DNA from: Cavenderia fasciculata
Lineage: Eukaryota > Evosea > Eumycetozoa > Acytosteliales > Cavenderiaceae
Assembly (NCBI RefSeq): GCF_000203815.1
Contig: NW_004457695.1
Coordinates: 3,038,001-3,102,000, forward strand
Length of the DNA: 64,000 bases
Direction of reading: 5' to 3'
Shown: piece after piece, positions 35,273 to 46,307 of the stretch
How the letters are laid out: each line of letters begins with the position of its first letter
Position numbering within the stretch: position 1 is the stretch's first letter
Translations under genes and position numbers: made by a program
Notes under the pieces: generated by a model
What the model was told of the DNA's origin: nothing
Databases searched by the model: none
Seen by the model: the letters and a program-made list of their open reading frames with translations, nothing else

Positions 35273-37270
35273 ATACTTAACTTTTTACAACAACAACAAA
35301 TATAACAACAAAAACAAATAATTAAAAAGGGTATATATATCCCTTTTTTTTTCTACAATATTGATGTATGTCTAATAATAATAATAACCAAACTAGAATT
35401 CTGTTACTATATAACTTTAAAGATGAAAATAAACAATATAATAATAAATAAATTTTGGTCCAAAAAAAACAAAAAAAAAAAAAGAAAAACAATGTCGATA
35501 CCGTCATCGTAAATGGTTTCTTGGGTTTTGAGGAAGACCACGTCCTATGCAATAATAATATTATTATTCGTATATCCAAATTTAGGAGTGTCAGTAGTCC
35601 TATGGTTCATCTGTCCCCCACCACCACATGCATCGAGAAGACAAGTTCTGACCACCTCTCGAACGAGAGAAGAGGACTTGGTAGCGGGCCACTGGGGCAA
35701 CAGGTGGTTCAAATATTTTGTATAGAAAGGTTTTAGATGGATTGAGTGCTTAACTCAAAGTTACTTTACTTTGAGGGGGCGGTAATTCGATTAGACATTC
35801 ATCAGAACATTACGATAACCGATTACGGTGTCTTTGCTTCCCAAGAAACCAAATTGACTCTCAACTATAGTTAGTCAATTCCATCAAATTGCCTACATAA
35901 ATGGAAGGATGAATGTTCAATAGTGAGCTTCTTGGGAATTCAGGGTAGTCGATGATTGCACATCAGATTTAATGAATTGAATAAAACCATACTACCGCCA
36001 CCTCTGTAAAGAGACAGAAACCCTAATCCCTTTTATTAAGATAATGGACCATCGGTGCGCGCGCAAACTCATCAACAGTTATCAAGTCTATGGAATATTC
36101 TGATGTTTTATTACGATCATTCCAATAAACTCTATGTTTTAAATTCAATCATATGTTTAAAACATATCTTTCGCCCACAAATCCAGGGGTCCTCTTCAAA
36201 CCTACTATTTAAACATTTAAATCTTCTATTTTCATTATTATTTTTATTATTTCCTAACCATCATCCACATTCCGAACCCATACAATCCCAATTTATTTAT
36301 TTATTATTCAATATTATTCTTGTAGTTATATATTCATATATATAATATAGTAATTTATTAGAATATTAGAATCATCTAGAATCGTATTCGATCGTAAAAA
36401 AAAAAGGTAGTTACAGCTCTTTAAAAGAATCATTGAAAAACTCATTTAATTTTGTGTAAGCCTATGACCAAAATTGGCGTCATTTGTTCATCACCACCAC
36501 TTTGGCACAACAACGACGACGACGACGAAATGTGATACCAAAGTACTTTGAGTAGCCAACTAGGTTAGGTCAAAGTTACCCTTTTTTTGATTTGTACAAC
36601 CCCCTCTCTCCTCCTTGGTTTTTGTATCGACATGTAGTGCACTCTCACTTCCTACTTATAATACCTTCCTTTTTTGATTAAATTAAATATTAAATACTAA
36701 ATGAGTTGGACGGAAAGGAAGGGAGACGGAGCCCCTTTAAACATTATCCCCACCCCTCACCCAACACCAATAATATTATAATTATTACAAAACACACCAC
36801 AACATTTATCCATTTATTTCTTTCTTTACTTAAAATTACCCCTACTCTACACTCTACTCTACTCTATCTATCTGAACTCATACCACCTTATTTTTATACC
36901 ACAAACAAATATATTTAAAAATCCCCTTATTCTTGTTGTTGTTGTTGTTTGACGACATTTACACTCCCTACACCCTACCCACTCTTGTCTTCACACGCCA
37001 GCTTCGTCTCCTTATCTACTCTAACACTATCTTTTCCAAAAGTTTTCAAAAAAACACACACACTCAGAGTTAATTATTCACCACTCAGAACCACTATCTA
37101 CTACTTTACTTTACTTTATTTCTTCATTACTTCAACCAGACAGAATTTTAACCATTTAAATTAGTATTTTCCCTCTCTTTCAACCCTTTAAGAATTTAGT
37201 AATATAGTATAGAGAATAACAAAGTGGTCATATCATATATAAAGTTTATAGATTTTTAGATTTAACCAGA
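35273..37270. other. Gene-free 2 kb with a GC-richer, hairpin-rich island
   Basis: After the 3' UTR of the CCHC gene, 35500-36060 is markedly less AT-rich than usual spacer and holds many inverted repeats (listed separately). From 36060 the sequence returns to AT-rich DNA with CGA repeats near 36512-36530 and CT-rich stretches before the phosphoesterase start at 37271. Open frames here (35455-35736, 36055-36345, 36706-36918) have no protein-like features. Confidence 0.45.
35741..36000. ncRNA. Possible structured RNA or secondary-structure element (tentative)
   Basis: Inverted repeats seen: CTCAAAG (35754-35760) with CTTTGAG (35769-35775); GGCGGTA (35778-35784) with TACCGCC (35993-35999); ACATTCATC (35795-35803) with GATGAATGT (35908-35916); TTCCCAAGAA (35838-35847) with TTCTTGGGAA (35929-35938); ATTGACT (35853-35859) with AGTCAAT (35873-35879). 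Two of the long pairings cross, so not all can form as one simple fold. Strand and product are unknown; it could equally be a DNA element. Confidence 0.25.
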
Positions 37271-38660
37271 ATGATGTTTAAATCAGTGTTTATATTTCTT
37301 CTGCTTGCTCTTTGCTTGCATAATACATCATCTACAAATACTACAACAACACCAACACCAACTCGTAGACCAATTAAACCAAAGGCAACAGCACCCAAAC
37401 CAGTTTTGAAATACAATCTACAAGGAAAGTTTAAAATAGTTCAATTTACTGATCTTCACTATGGCGAAGGTGAGGATGAAAATACTCAAACTTATGCAAT
37501 TCAAGGTAAACTAAAATAACAATAATATTAGTTCTATTATTCAAAACCCTAACCTTTTTATATTTCTAGAATTAATTATGGAAAAAGAAAATCCAGATTT
37601 TTGTATGTTTTCAGGTGATATGATCAGTGGAAATTCAAACAATTTCGATAAAAATATTAGTTTATATTATTCCATGTGGGATATGTTTACTGAACCTTGT
37701 TCAAAAAGAGGAATTCCGTATGTATCATCAAAAACAATGAAAGAAAGGAAATATTCTAAAATTTTAAATTTGTATTTTTTAGATGGGCAATTGTATTTGG
37801 AAATCATGATGGATTTGGACCATGGTCAACATCAAGATTAATGGATCTTGAATTATCATATAATTTATCATTATCTCAACGGGGACCTGCAGACATTGAT
37901 GGAATTTCCAATTTTGTTTTGGAAATCCAAGGTAGTAACTCTACACAACCATCGTCTCTGATGTACATGTTTGATAGTGATACTACAAACTGTCAAGGTG
38001 AAGGATGGTGGGGATGTATCCATGAGAATCAAGTAGCATGGTACAAGAATCAATCGAACCATTACAAACTTCCAGCCATTTCATTTGTACATATTCCACC
38101 ATTTGAAGCCATTGAATTGTGGAATGATCATACTATATATGGCCAGTTTAGAGATACTGGAGTTTGTTGTTACTACACTGCCGATAGTGGGTTTGTATCT
38201 TCAATGCTCGAGCAAAAAGATATCAAAGGATTGTATTTTGGACATGATCACGGTTGTGACTATCACGGAGATTATTTTGGTATCGATATTGGTTACGGAA
38301 GAAAAACTGGGTATGGTAGTTACAACACTGAACTCCTTCACGGTGCCAGATTGATCCAACTCACCGAATCACCATACTCTATTGAAACTTGGATTAGAAA
38401 TGTAAATGGTGATATTGAAGATCAACCAAAACATGAACCAAATCGTCAACAAGCTTTACCTTTAACTTGCTGTACTACTTTAGGTAAGAAAATTAAACAA
38501 AAAAAGGAAATTTAAAAATAATATTTTTACTTACTTTATTTATTTATTTATAGATAATAAGAATAATAGATTTTGGGGTATTTATTTAGGATGCTTTAGT
38601 GCCATTCTTTTTGTTGCATTTGTTATTCAATGGTCTGGAGTTACCAAATATATTTCATAA
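37271..38660 (+). CDS. Membrane-anchored calcineurin-like metallophosphoesterase
   Basis: Exons 37271..37505, 37570..37717, 37783..38483, 38554..38660 give 396 residues. A signal peptide is followed by a Thr/Pro-rich linker and the metallophosphoesterase motifs in order: FTDLHYGEGED, FSGDMISG, VFGNHDGFG, FVHIPPFEAIE and FGHDHGCDYHG. These supply the metal-binding Asp, His and Asn residues. The spacing is like the fungal Dcr2/Sia1-type group. The short fourth exon adds one C-terminal membrane helix (WGIYLGCFSAILFVAFVIQW). Topology suggests an ectoenzyme or endolysosomal enzyme; the substrate cannot be told. Start: two adjacent ATGs, the first used. Confidence 0.85.
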
Positions 38661-38923
38661 ATAATATTAAAATTAATTTAGAAAAAGAGAGGGAAGAATA
38701 TTTTTGATACAATAGCAGTGTGCCATTTATCTACTACTTTCTTCTTGTTAACGATATATCAAACCACTTGTCCTATACAATTAGTACTATCAAACAAGTT
38801 GTGTTACAAATTATAATTTGTAAATAAAATAATAAAAATCAATCATTTTAAATCATAATAATTTATTAAATATACTATAGTAATTCCAACTGGAAGGTTT
38901 ACTTTTTAATTATTTTATTTAAA

Positions 38924-39095
38924 TTAATTATCTTTTTTCTTTTTTCTTAAAGATAATGGGGTAAATCTAGGAGTTGCTTGTTGAGTAGTGATTTGATTGG
39001 AAGATTTAGTTGATTGTTCATCATCTTCTTCTTCAAATGGATCTTTGGTTGATTTTCTTTTCTTTAATTGTACATGATTATTATTCTTATTATTC

Positions 39096-39135
<40 letters not shown>

Positions 39136-41212
39136 TTTTACTATTACTATGTACACCGTTTGTAAATGATTTGGTTGGAGTTTTCTTTGTTGGTGTAATT
39201 AATTTTCTTCTTGCACTATATGATTGATCTTCTTCCTCTTCTTCTTCCTCTTCATCTTCATCATCATCATCACTACTACTTGAACCTGAATCGTCACTAT
39301 CCGAATCATCACTATCACTATTATTAAAACTTTCATCTTCTTCCTCGCCTGCAGATTCCTCTTCTACTTCTTGTTCCTGATCTTCTTCATCTTCCTCATC
39401 TTGGTATAAAATAATTTTCTTTCTTGTTCTTCTTCCATTGACTTGTAAAATATCCTCTTCTTCTTCTTCTTCTTCTTCCTTTTTCTTCTTTTCGTCATCC
39501 TCTCCTAAATCCATCATTTCCTTTTCACCTTCTTGTTCTTGTGGTTGACCGTCACCATCAACGACCACCAACTCTTTTGATTTTGGTTGTTGTTCATTTT
39601 GTTTCTCTTTATCTTCTTCTTGTCCTTGTTCCTCTCCTTCATCCTTTATAGAGGAAGAGGTCGAAGCTTGTGTAATTGTCGGTTGTTGTTGTTGTTGTTG
39701 TTGTTTCTTTGTAGGTGACAAGACATTCTCTTTTTTCTCTGATTTCAAAGAAGAAGAGGATGTAGAGGATGCAGAGGTACTAGTATTTAGAGTATCAGTT
39801 TCAATTGATAAAGATTTAATAAGAGATGATATAGAATCGGAAATGGTAATATATGGATCCTTTTCATGATTCTTGATAAGTATTGTCAGTTCCTTTTTGA
39901 TCATTTCCGTGATACTCTCAGTGTCACGACGTAGTTGAAGAAACACGGTTCGTTTGTTGATATTCTTGTCTTTAGAGTATCGCTTGAGTGCCTCTGAGTT
40001 TTGGAGTCGATCCTTTGCTTCATTTCTCAAACGTTGCTGTACACCAGACGTCGACATTTCGTTTGATATGATTGACCTAATCTTGTCAAACGTGCCATTG
40101 TTTTTGAGAATGTTGAGGATCTGTGTCGACGTTTGTTGGTAGAAACCAAATTCCATCGTTCCAAGCGATCGCAATATATCGTCAAATGGATCAGTACTTC
40201 CACCACTACCACCACTTCCACCACGAGCTTGATGATGTGGTGGAAGTGATTTATAACCAGACATGTGTCCTCCTGGATGATGACCATGTCCTTGACCCTG
40301 ACTATATCCATGACCATGGTTTGGATGCATACCATGCATGTCACGTCCACCACCTCCTCCACCACCACCACCTTCGAATCTATCACTTCCACCAGCACCT
40401 CTGAACCTAGTGTCGCGGTACCCTCCACCACCAGCCGCTCCAAAATCATAGGATGCAGCTCCACCACCACCACGGCCGTATGATCCTTTAGATGGTCCGC
40501 GTCCAGCTATATAATCATAGTCGTAGTCATAGTCATAGTCGTTATTACCATGGTTTGGTGGAGGAAGGTGATGCTTTGAGTGTCGATGTAATGTGGGATG
40601 TCCACCACCACCACCACCACCGCGATCTCCTACTGCAGCCGGGTATTGAGGAGGAGGAGGACGTACAATTCCACGATCTCTATTATATGGATCATCGACA
40701 GGTCTAAACTTTCCAAGCAATGATGATCTACTATCATTATCATATCTTCCAAAATGTCTAACTGGTAATGGTAATGGTATCTGTTGTTGTTGTTGTTGTT
40801 GTAATGGAGGTAAAGGTGAAGGAGGTACTTGTTGTTGTTGTTGAAGTGATGGTTGTTGTGGTTGTAATACGGGTGTACTCTCTATCTTGTCCCATTTAGA
40901 TTCTTTATGTTGTGTCGATGATGATGAAGATATAGTTGTAGGTGTCAAAGGAGCATGAGAAGGTTGTTGTGAGTGTATCAAACCATAATTATCCGATACC
41001 AATGGTTGCACCAATGGAGTTGTAGATATAGATATGACTGATGGTGTTTGTTTATCCCATTTTGATTCTTTTGTTGTAGTTGTAGATGTTGTTGTAGATG
41101 TTGTCGTAGATGTCGTAGATGTTGATGAAATTAAACTATCACCTTGTGAAGAAGAAGAAGAAGAAGAAAAAGAAGAAGAAGTAGCAGTAGTATTTACACT
41201 ACCACCATTCAT
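38924..41212 (-). CDS. Low-complexity protein with a possible SHG1/BOD1-like domain
   Basis: Single exon, 762 residues. Order: Ser/Thr tract, two copies of the motif ESKWDK (about residues 48 and 105), Gln/Pro tracts, a long Gly/Arg/His-rich segment with GRGG repeats, then a folded-looking helical region (about residues 345-460) beginning ILNILKNNGTFDKIRSIISNE and containing VQQRLRNEAKDRLQN. After that come Ser, Gln and very acidic runs, an Asn run and a basic C-terminus. The helical region resembles the SHG1 family (yeast COMPASS subunit; vertebrate BOD1/BOD1L1, a PP2A-B56 regulator), but the similarity is short. RGG-type content also fits RNA binding. Confidence 0.5.
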
Positions 41213-41727
41213 TCTTTAACTATATAAATATATATATATGTATATGTATGTATGTATTAACAATATCTATCTATGATATGATCAATCAACCAATCAATAG
41301 TTTTTACTATAATATATATATCTTGGTTTGATGATGTGATGGTTGATCAAAGAAACAAATAATGTTATATTCAAATTTATGGTTTTACCGTTGCAAAAAT
41401 TATGCCGCCGAAACTGATCAAAAACATATCATCATTTTAAAATTTTATCAATAATAATAATAATAATAATAATACCTCTTGGTTCTTATATATATCTTAA
41501 AAGATAGATAGATAGATAGATACATTGCAAACTATAGTTTCATGATAGGAGTTTTGTGTAGCAACATACTTTTAAATTAATTGATTTTTTATTTTTATTT
41601 TTTTTTTTGAAAGGGTAATCGATCTTTGTCCCGACCCACATCATCATCATCTTATTATTAATTTCAATGAGTTTTAATTAAATTTGTGTACAACAAAAAA
41701 GAAGTAGAAGAAGAAGAAGAAGAAGGG
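41213..41727. promoter_or_regulatory. Divergent intergenic region between the SHG1-like and FIBP genes
   Basis: 515 bases, AT-rich. It has a TA/TG repeat near 41225-41260, a CAAT repeat near 41282-41298, an ATA trinucleotide repeat near 41450-41475, a GATA tetranucleotide repeat near 41502-41521 and a T-run near 41590-41610. No gene seen. Confidence 0.4.
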
Positions 41728-43452
41728 ATGGAAGAACAATATGGTAAAACCAAGATATTATTTGATACATTTGTATGCGATCCTATACCTGTAAATAGAT
41801 TTATATATCGGTCCTGGTTGGAAGGACTGACTGAAAAGGAGACAGCAGCAAGAAGAGACTCTATTGAAAAGTCTCTCATATCACCACTCAATCAAAGTAT
41901 TAGCGGTGTCTCTACATCTGCACTATCATCACTTTTACCAAATACTTTTGTCAACAACAACAACAACAATGTATCATCAAATAACCTACAACAAACTAGT
42001 AGTAGCAATATTAATAACAACAACAACAACAACACATCAATGATCAATACAACTACAATGATCACAAATACAAATATGATACCAGGTAGTAGTAGTAACA
42101 GTAACAACAATAGTTTAAATAGTACATCTACCAATATTGCAACCACTGCAACGTGGCAACAACTACTCGAAGAGACAGAAGATCAATTTAGAAACTTTTC
42201 ACTCTTGCGCAACGTGTTGGAGCATCCCAAGACACTATCTCCTCATTCAATGTTTCAAGTGGATCCAACGTCAAGAAGACTCTTGATAGAGGGTTACTAT
42301 GACTTTGACGACACCTTTATCAGAGAACTGATTGGTAGGAAGCTTACAAGTGGTCAACGTCGTGATCTCGATGACACGAGCGAAAAGTTAAGGATCAGAC
42401 TATCAACTTGTGAAAGACAATTTGACAATCTAAAGAGAATATCAAGATTGGTATTTGCAAATATCAAATCTTCCCCAATTGATTTAATAATCAATGAATT
42501 TTGTTTATCAAGAGATTTATCAAAGTATGTAAATATAATAGAGTAATAATAATAATGATGGTTATTAACTCTTATTCTTTTTCTTTTTTTCTTTTTCTTT
42601 AGAAAATATATAAAGATATTATTCCTTTGTTTTCATAGAATAGATATATCACATAAAAGAATACAACCTTTAAATACAGGAGATTTAATGAAATTGGCAG
42701 AGATTGTGATGAATAATTGGGGTGACCCGTTACGTAGTTATTCGATGGAATTGGAAATCAAACTAAAAGAAGATGTTAGAGATTTAAAGGTTTATCTTTC
42801 AAAGGATATTCCAGAAAGATATTTAAAGATGATCAAGGCTAAATACCAAAATCCATCCAGTAGTAGTGTTGGTCAATCACCAAAGATAAACTCTTCTCTA
42901 AATTTACCTTCACCACTTTTAATGAATCAACAACAACAACCTATGACGACGACGACTACTACAACATCAACATCAAATTTAGGACAATCAGTTCAACCAA
43001 CACCATCAACTCAATCAAATAATACTAGTTTAAATAATAGTAATAGTTTTATCAATACTCCATCTTCAGTTTCATCTGCCATTCCACCATTACCAACATC
43101 TGCATTTTCACTTGCTCAACATGTACCAGCCATCGTAGGAGCTGATAAACTCAAAGCATTGGAAGGTAAATTCAAGTCGATACTCAAGGGATTGTTGGCT
43201 ATTGGATCTAATCTCTCTGATAGCAAAGAGTTTAGAAATCTTTTTGAAGATATCATTGAAAAGATTGTAGACCCTCTTTTACGTATTGGTATGACCACAA
43301 ATGAAGCCGATACCTTTTTCGTCTTTCTTCGTGAATCATTTTTACCAGACAACCTAGGTCTCACTCTTCGTCATAAAGATCGTTTGGTTCATAATTGGAA
43401 AAGTTTCCTTGAAGGTATGAGAGCTATTGTAATTTATTTATATGATAAATAA
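41728..43452 (+). CDS. FIBP (acidic FGF intracellular-binding protein) homologue
   Basis: Exons 41728..42524 and 42603..43452 give 548 residues. The protein begins MEEQYGKTKILFDTFVCDP, like the start of animal FIBP. After an Asn/Ser-rich insert it shows the conserved blocks FRNFSLLRNVLEHPK, LLIEGYYDFDDTFIRELIGRK, LDDTSEKLRIRLSTCERQFDN, GDLMKLAEIVMNNW and, after a second low-complexity insert, FKSILKGLLAIGSNLSDSKEFR. The two inserts lengthen it relative to human FIBP (about 360 residues). The molecular role is poorly known in any organism; in animals it binds internalised FGF1, which dictyostelids lack, so the ancestral job must differ. A GTG-initiated extension upstream is only a GAA repeat and is not used. 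Confidence 0.85.
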
Positions 43453-43480
43453 AAAAGAAATTAGGAAATAGTTTGTTTAT

Positions 43481-44380
43481 TTAATTAAATTGTTGTTGTT
43501 GTTGATAATGGAATTGATATTGGGGTACATGAAATGACATGAATAATGGATTTTGACCTTGTCCATTAATATTATTATTCATTTCAAAAGAGGAAGAATT
43601 ATTATTATTATTATTATTATCAAACAATAATTGATTGATTGGATCATTCATTGGAGAAGGTCCATATGTACCTGGACTATTATAGTTGATTGAGGGGGAT
43701 GTTGAAAAACCATTTAAAAATGATGATGAATTGGTTGTTGGATGTGAATATGACATGTTATTTGCAACCATTGGAATTGAAGAAGAGGAAGAAGGCAAAG
43801 ATGAAGAAGAAGATTGTACATTTCCTCTATGATTTCCTATTGATAGATTTGGTGAAGATTTTGATAAACTATTCAATTGGTTAAATACAGAATTAAAAGA
43901 ATTTCTTTTTGGTGGATGTTGAACTTTTTTGGTTAAACTATTCTTTCTTGGTACTGTTTTAAATTGTTTAACATTATTAAAATTTAATGGTTGTTGTTGT
44001 TGTTGCTGTTGTTGTTTTTGTTGTTGTTCTTGTAATTGCATTTGTTGTTGTTGAAGATCATTTTGAATGAATTGATGAAACTTTAAAGATTGACATGGAA
44101 ATAATGTTTCAAGAGTTGGTTCAACATATTTAGCTTGTTTGGAATTGGTTGGTTGAGCTGTTGTAGGGATAATTGTTGGTTGTAAAGATGATGATGGTTG
44201 ATGAATATGATCATTTAAATTGGAAGTATTCTTTTGATTTGATTTATATCTAAATGTTGAAATGATTGGATTATTCTCATTTGGACTACTGTTTTGGTTG
44301 GTTGCAACTGAAGTGATAAATTGATTTAATTGATTTGGTGATGAAATATGAATAATAGTTGGTGAATTTATTGGTTCCAT
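43481..44380 (-). CDS. Gln/Asn/Ser-rich protein of unknown function
   Basis: Single exon, 299 residues, not recognised. It is mostly low complexity: Asn/Ser/Thr in the N-terminal third, a Gln run in the middle, Ser and Asn runs near the end, and a Gln-rich C-terminus. Non-repetitive pieces are YVEPTLETLFPCQSLKFHQFIQ (first 20 residues best conserved-looking) and a basic Ser segment with RKNSL and KRNSF, which look like PKA-type phosphorylation sites. The stop lies only 28 bases from the FIBP stop on the other strand, so the transcripts probably overlap at their 3' ends. Confidence 0.6.
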   Translation of the reverse strand: MEPINSPTIIHISSPNQLNQFITSVATNQNSSPNENNPIISTFRYKSNQKNTSNLNDHIHQPSSSLQPTIIPTTAQPTNSKQAKYVEPTLETLFPCQSLKFHQFIQNDLQQQQMQLQEQQQKQQQQQQQQPLNFNNVKQFKTVPRKNSLTKKVQHPPKRNSFNSVFNQLNSLSKSSPNLSIGNHRGNVQSSSSSLPSSSSSIPMVANNMSYSHPTTNSSSFLNGFSTSPSINYNSPGTYGPSPMNDPINQLLFDNNNNNNNSSSFEMNNNINGQGQNPLFMSFHVPQYQFHYQQQQQFN

Positions 44381-44675
44381 CTATATTTAAATGAATAAAA
44401 GAAAGATGAATAAATGGATATTTTAAGAAATGGTTTGGTGCAAGGTTTAACCAATTCTATTTTTAAATACAAAGAGTTAACATTCATTAACTGTTGTTTG
44501 TTGTTTTTTTTATTTAATTAAAAAACATTTTTAATGAAAAACAACAACAGTCAATATTGAAATATTTCTATCCATCTTCATCTCACACACACTCACAAGT
44601 TGATTGGTAAAAGATAGATAGATAGATAGATAGATTAGATTGATATTAATTTTTTTTTTTAACATTATTTTATTA

Positions 44676-44706
<31 letters not shown>

Positions 44707-44711
44707 TTACT
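44381..44711. other. Spacer with GATA and ATT repeats
   Basis: 331 bases between two minus-strand genes. It holds a GATA tetranucleotide repeat (about 44612-44634) and a TTA trinucleotide repeat (about 44680-44705) just after the downstream gene's stop. It should hold the promoter of the unknown gene and the 3' UTR of the Bfr1-like gene. Confidence 0.4.
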
Positions 44712-46307
44712 TTAATTTTTGGTATCTGCATTTTCAACGACTGGCTTGACATCATTTTCTTCTTGTGGGGTGGCGGCGGCAGTAGTAGTGGTCGAGGTTG
44801 AGGTAGTAGCAGAGGCTTCTTCAGCTTCCTTCTTTTCCTTTTCAGCATCCAATTCTTTTCTACGTTCTTCCAACTTTTGTTTGGAGAGAGCAGAGAAGTG
44901 ATCCTTTTTGATGACGACTTGAGCAATCAAATCATCGACTTGAGTGTACTTTTCTGGTGGAGTCAAAGAGAGCTTGTCAAAGCTGATGAAAATGTTCATT
45001 GGATGACGGATAGTGTCAGAGACTGGGGCGGCAGGCTTGGAATCCTTCTTTGGAGCGGCGACAGAAGCACTTCTACCTCCACTACGCTTGTTGTCCTTCT
45101 TGGCTTGCTTAGGTTGCAAAGCTTGGAAACCTTCTTCGACTTCGGTGGCGGCGGCAACTGGCTTTTCTTCGGTGGCAGCAGCGACAGGCTTTGGCTTGAT
45201 GGTGTTGAGGTAGGCAACGAGACCGTCGCAAATGTACAATTCCTCTTCGTATGGGATCTTGGCCAACTCTCTTTGACGGGCCTTTTCTTCTTGGGCCTTG
45301 ATGTAAGCGGCCTTTTCTTCGAGACGCTTCTTGCGCTCCTCTTGCTCCTTGACACGTCTCTCTTCAATGTGCACCTTGAAACGGGCCTTTTCAGCGTCGA
45401 TGAATTTGCTCTTTTCTGCGATTTGGTTGGCCAATTCTTTGATTTGGGCAAAGATGCTGTTGTTTTCGTTAATGATCTTCTTTTGTTCGTCGTAGAGTGG
45501 ATCTTCAGCTTGCTTTTTGGTTTCAGCAACCTTTTGCAATTTTTGGAATTCGCTACGCATCGCGTGAACCTTGCTCTTTTGGGCAGTGATTTGTTCGTCA
45601 TGTGTGCCAAGTTGTTTTTGTTGTTCGGTGTGGTGTTGAATACGACGCTTGGATTGTTGCAACTCTGAGATTTCGTTCAAGAGGACACGTTGGGCTTGAA
45701 TGCTCTTTTCATTTTCGATGCGCTTTTCAATCTCTGCAATGTTGCGTTCGATTTGCACAAAGGGGTCAAAGGTGGGGTTGTCCTTCTTGAGCTTGATGGG
45801 GAGGTCCTTGGCGATGTTGTTGAGGGATTCACGACGCTCCTTTTGTTCCTCGATCAATCTCTTTAAATGTTCGTCTTCGACTAGGAGGGTGCTCTTCATG
45901 GCCTTTCTTTCGGCGACGGCCTTGTCAAACTCTTGACGTGCTGGATCAATCTCCTTCTTGATGGTTGTATTTCTCTCCTTGTTGGATGCCATCTTGTTCA
46001 AACATTCTTGTCTCTTGGCTCTCAATGCCTTTTGCTCTTCAATAGCCTTTTCAATCGACAAGTTGATACCTTCTCCTACCTTGTCATTGGCAAATGTCTT
46101 TTTTGGTTTATCTCCATTTTCTCCACCAACATTCTTGTTGTTGTTATTGTTGTTGAAACTCTTCTTCTTGTCATCACCTGACTTGTTGTTGTTGTTGTTA
46201 TCTCTCTTGTTGTTGTTGTTTTGTGGCTTTCTTTCCTTCTTTTCAACTGATGGTGAAGTAGTTGAAGTGGTTGAAGTGGCAGCTGGTGTGGCAACTATGG
46301 TCGACAT
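44712..46307 (-). CDS. Bfr1-like coiled-coil protein
   Basis: Single exon, 531 residues, with GC-richer codons than its neighbours (strong expression likely). After a Thr/Ser and Asn/Lys-rich N-terminus, residues about 75-360 are nearly continuous charged coiled coil, with FDPFVQIERNIAEIEKRIE, EISELQQSKRRIQHHTEQQK and DPLYDEQKKIINENNSIF, followed by IPYEEELYICDGLVAYLNTI. This layout matches Bfr1 of yeast, an mRNP- and polysome-associated protein at the ER linked to secretion and nuclear segregation. The Ala/Thr-rich C-terminus contains a short second helical part. Alternative: another Lys/Glu-rich coiled coil, but the order of segments favours Bfr1. Confidence 0.75.
   Translation of the reverse strand: MSTIVATPAATSTTSTTSPSVEKKERKPQNNNNKRDNNNNNKSGDDKKKSFNNNNNNKNVGGENGDKPKKTFANDKVGEGINLSIEKAIEEQKALRAKRQECLNKMASNKERNTTIKKEIDPARQEFDKAVAERKAMKSTLLVEDEHLKRLIEEQKERRESLNNIAKDLPIKLKKDNPTFDPFVQIERNIAEIEKRIENEKSIQAQRVLLNEISELQQSKRRIQHHTEQQKQLGTHDEQITAQKSKVHAMRSEFQKLQKVAETKKQAEDPLYDEQKKIINENNSIFAQIKELANQIAEKSKFIDAEKARFKVHIEERRVKEQEERKKRLEEKAAYIKAQEEKARQRELAKIPYEEELYICDGLVAYLNTIKPKPVAAATEEKPVAAATEVEEGFQALQPKQAKKDNKRSGGRSASVAAPKKDSKPAAPVSDTIRHPMNIFISFDKLSLTPPEKYTQVDDLIAQVVIKKDHFSALSKQKLEERRKELDAEKEKKEAEEASATTSTSTTTTAAATPQEENDVKPVVENADTKN

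Noticed and set aside
41686-41727. Upstream extension of FIBP starting at GTG
   Set aside because: Non-ATG start followed by a GAA repeat; the ATG at 41728 gives an N-terminus matching the family.
44877-45668. 263-residue open frame antisense to the Bfr1-like gene
   Set aside because: It arises from the biased codons of a Lys/Glu/Gln coiled coil read backwards; no independent protein features.
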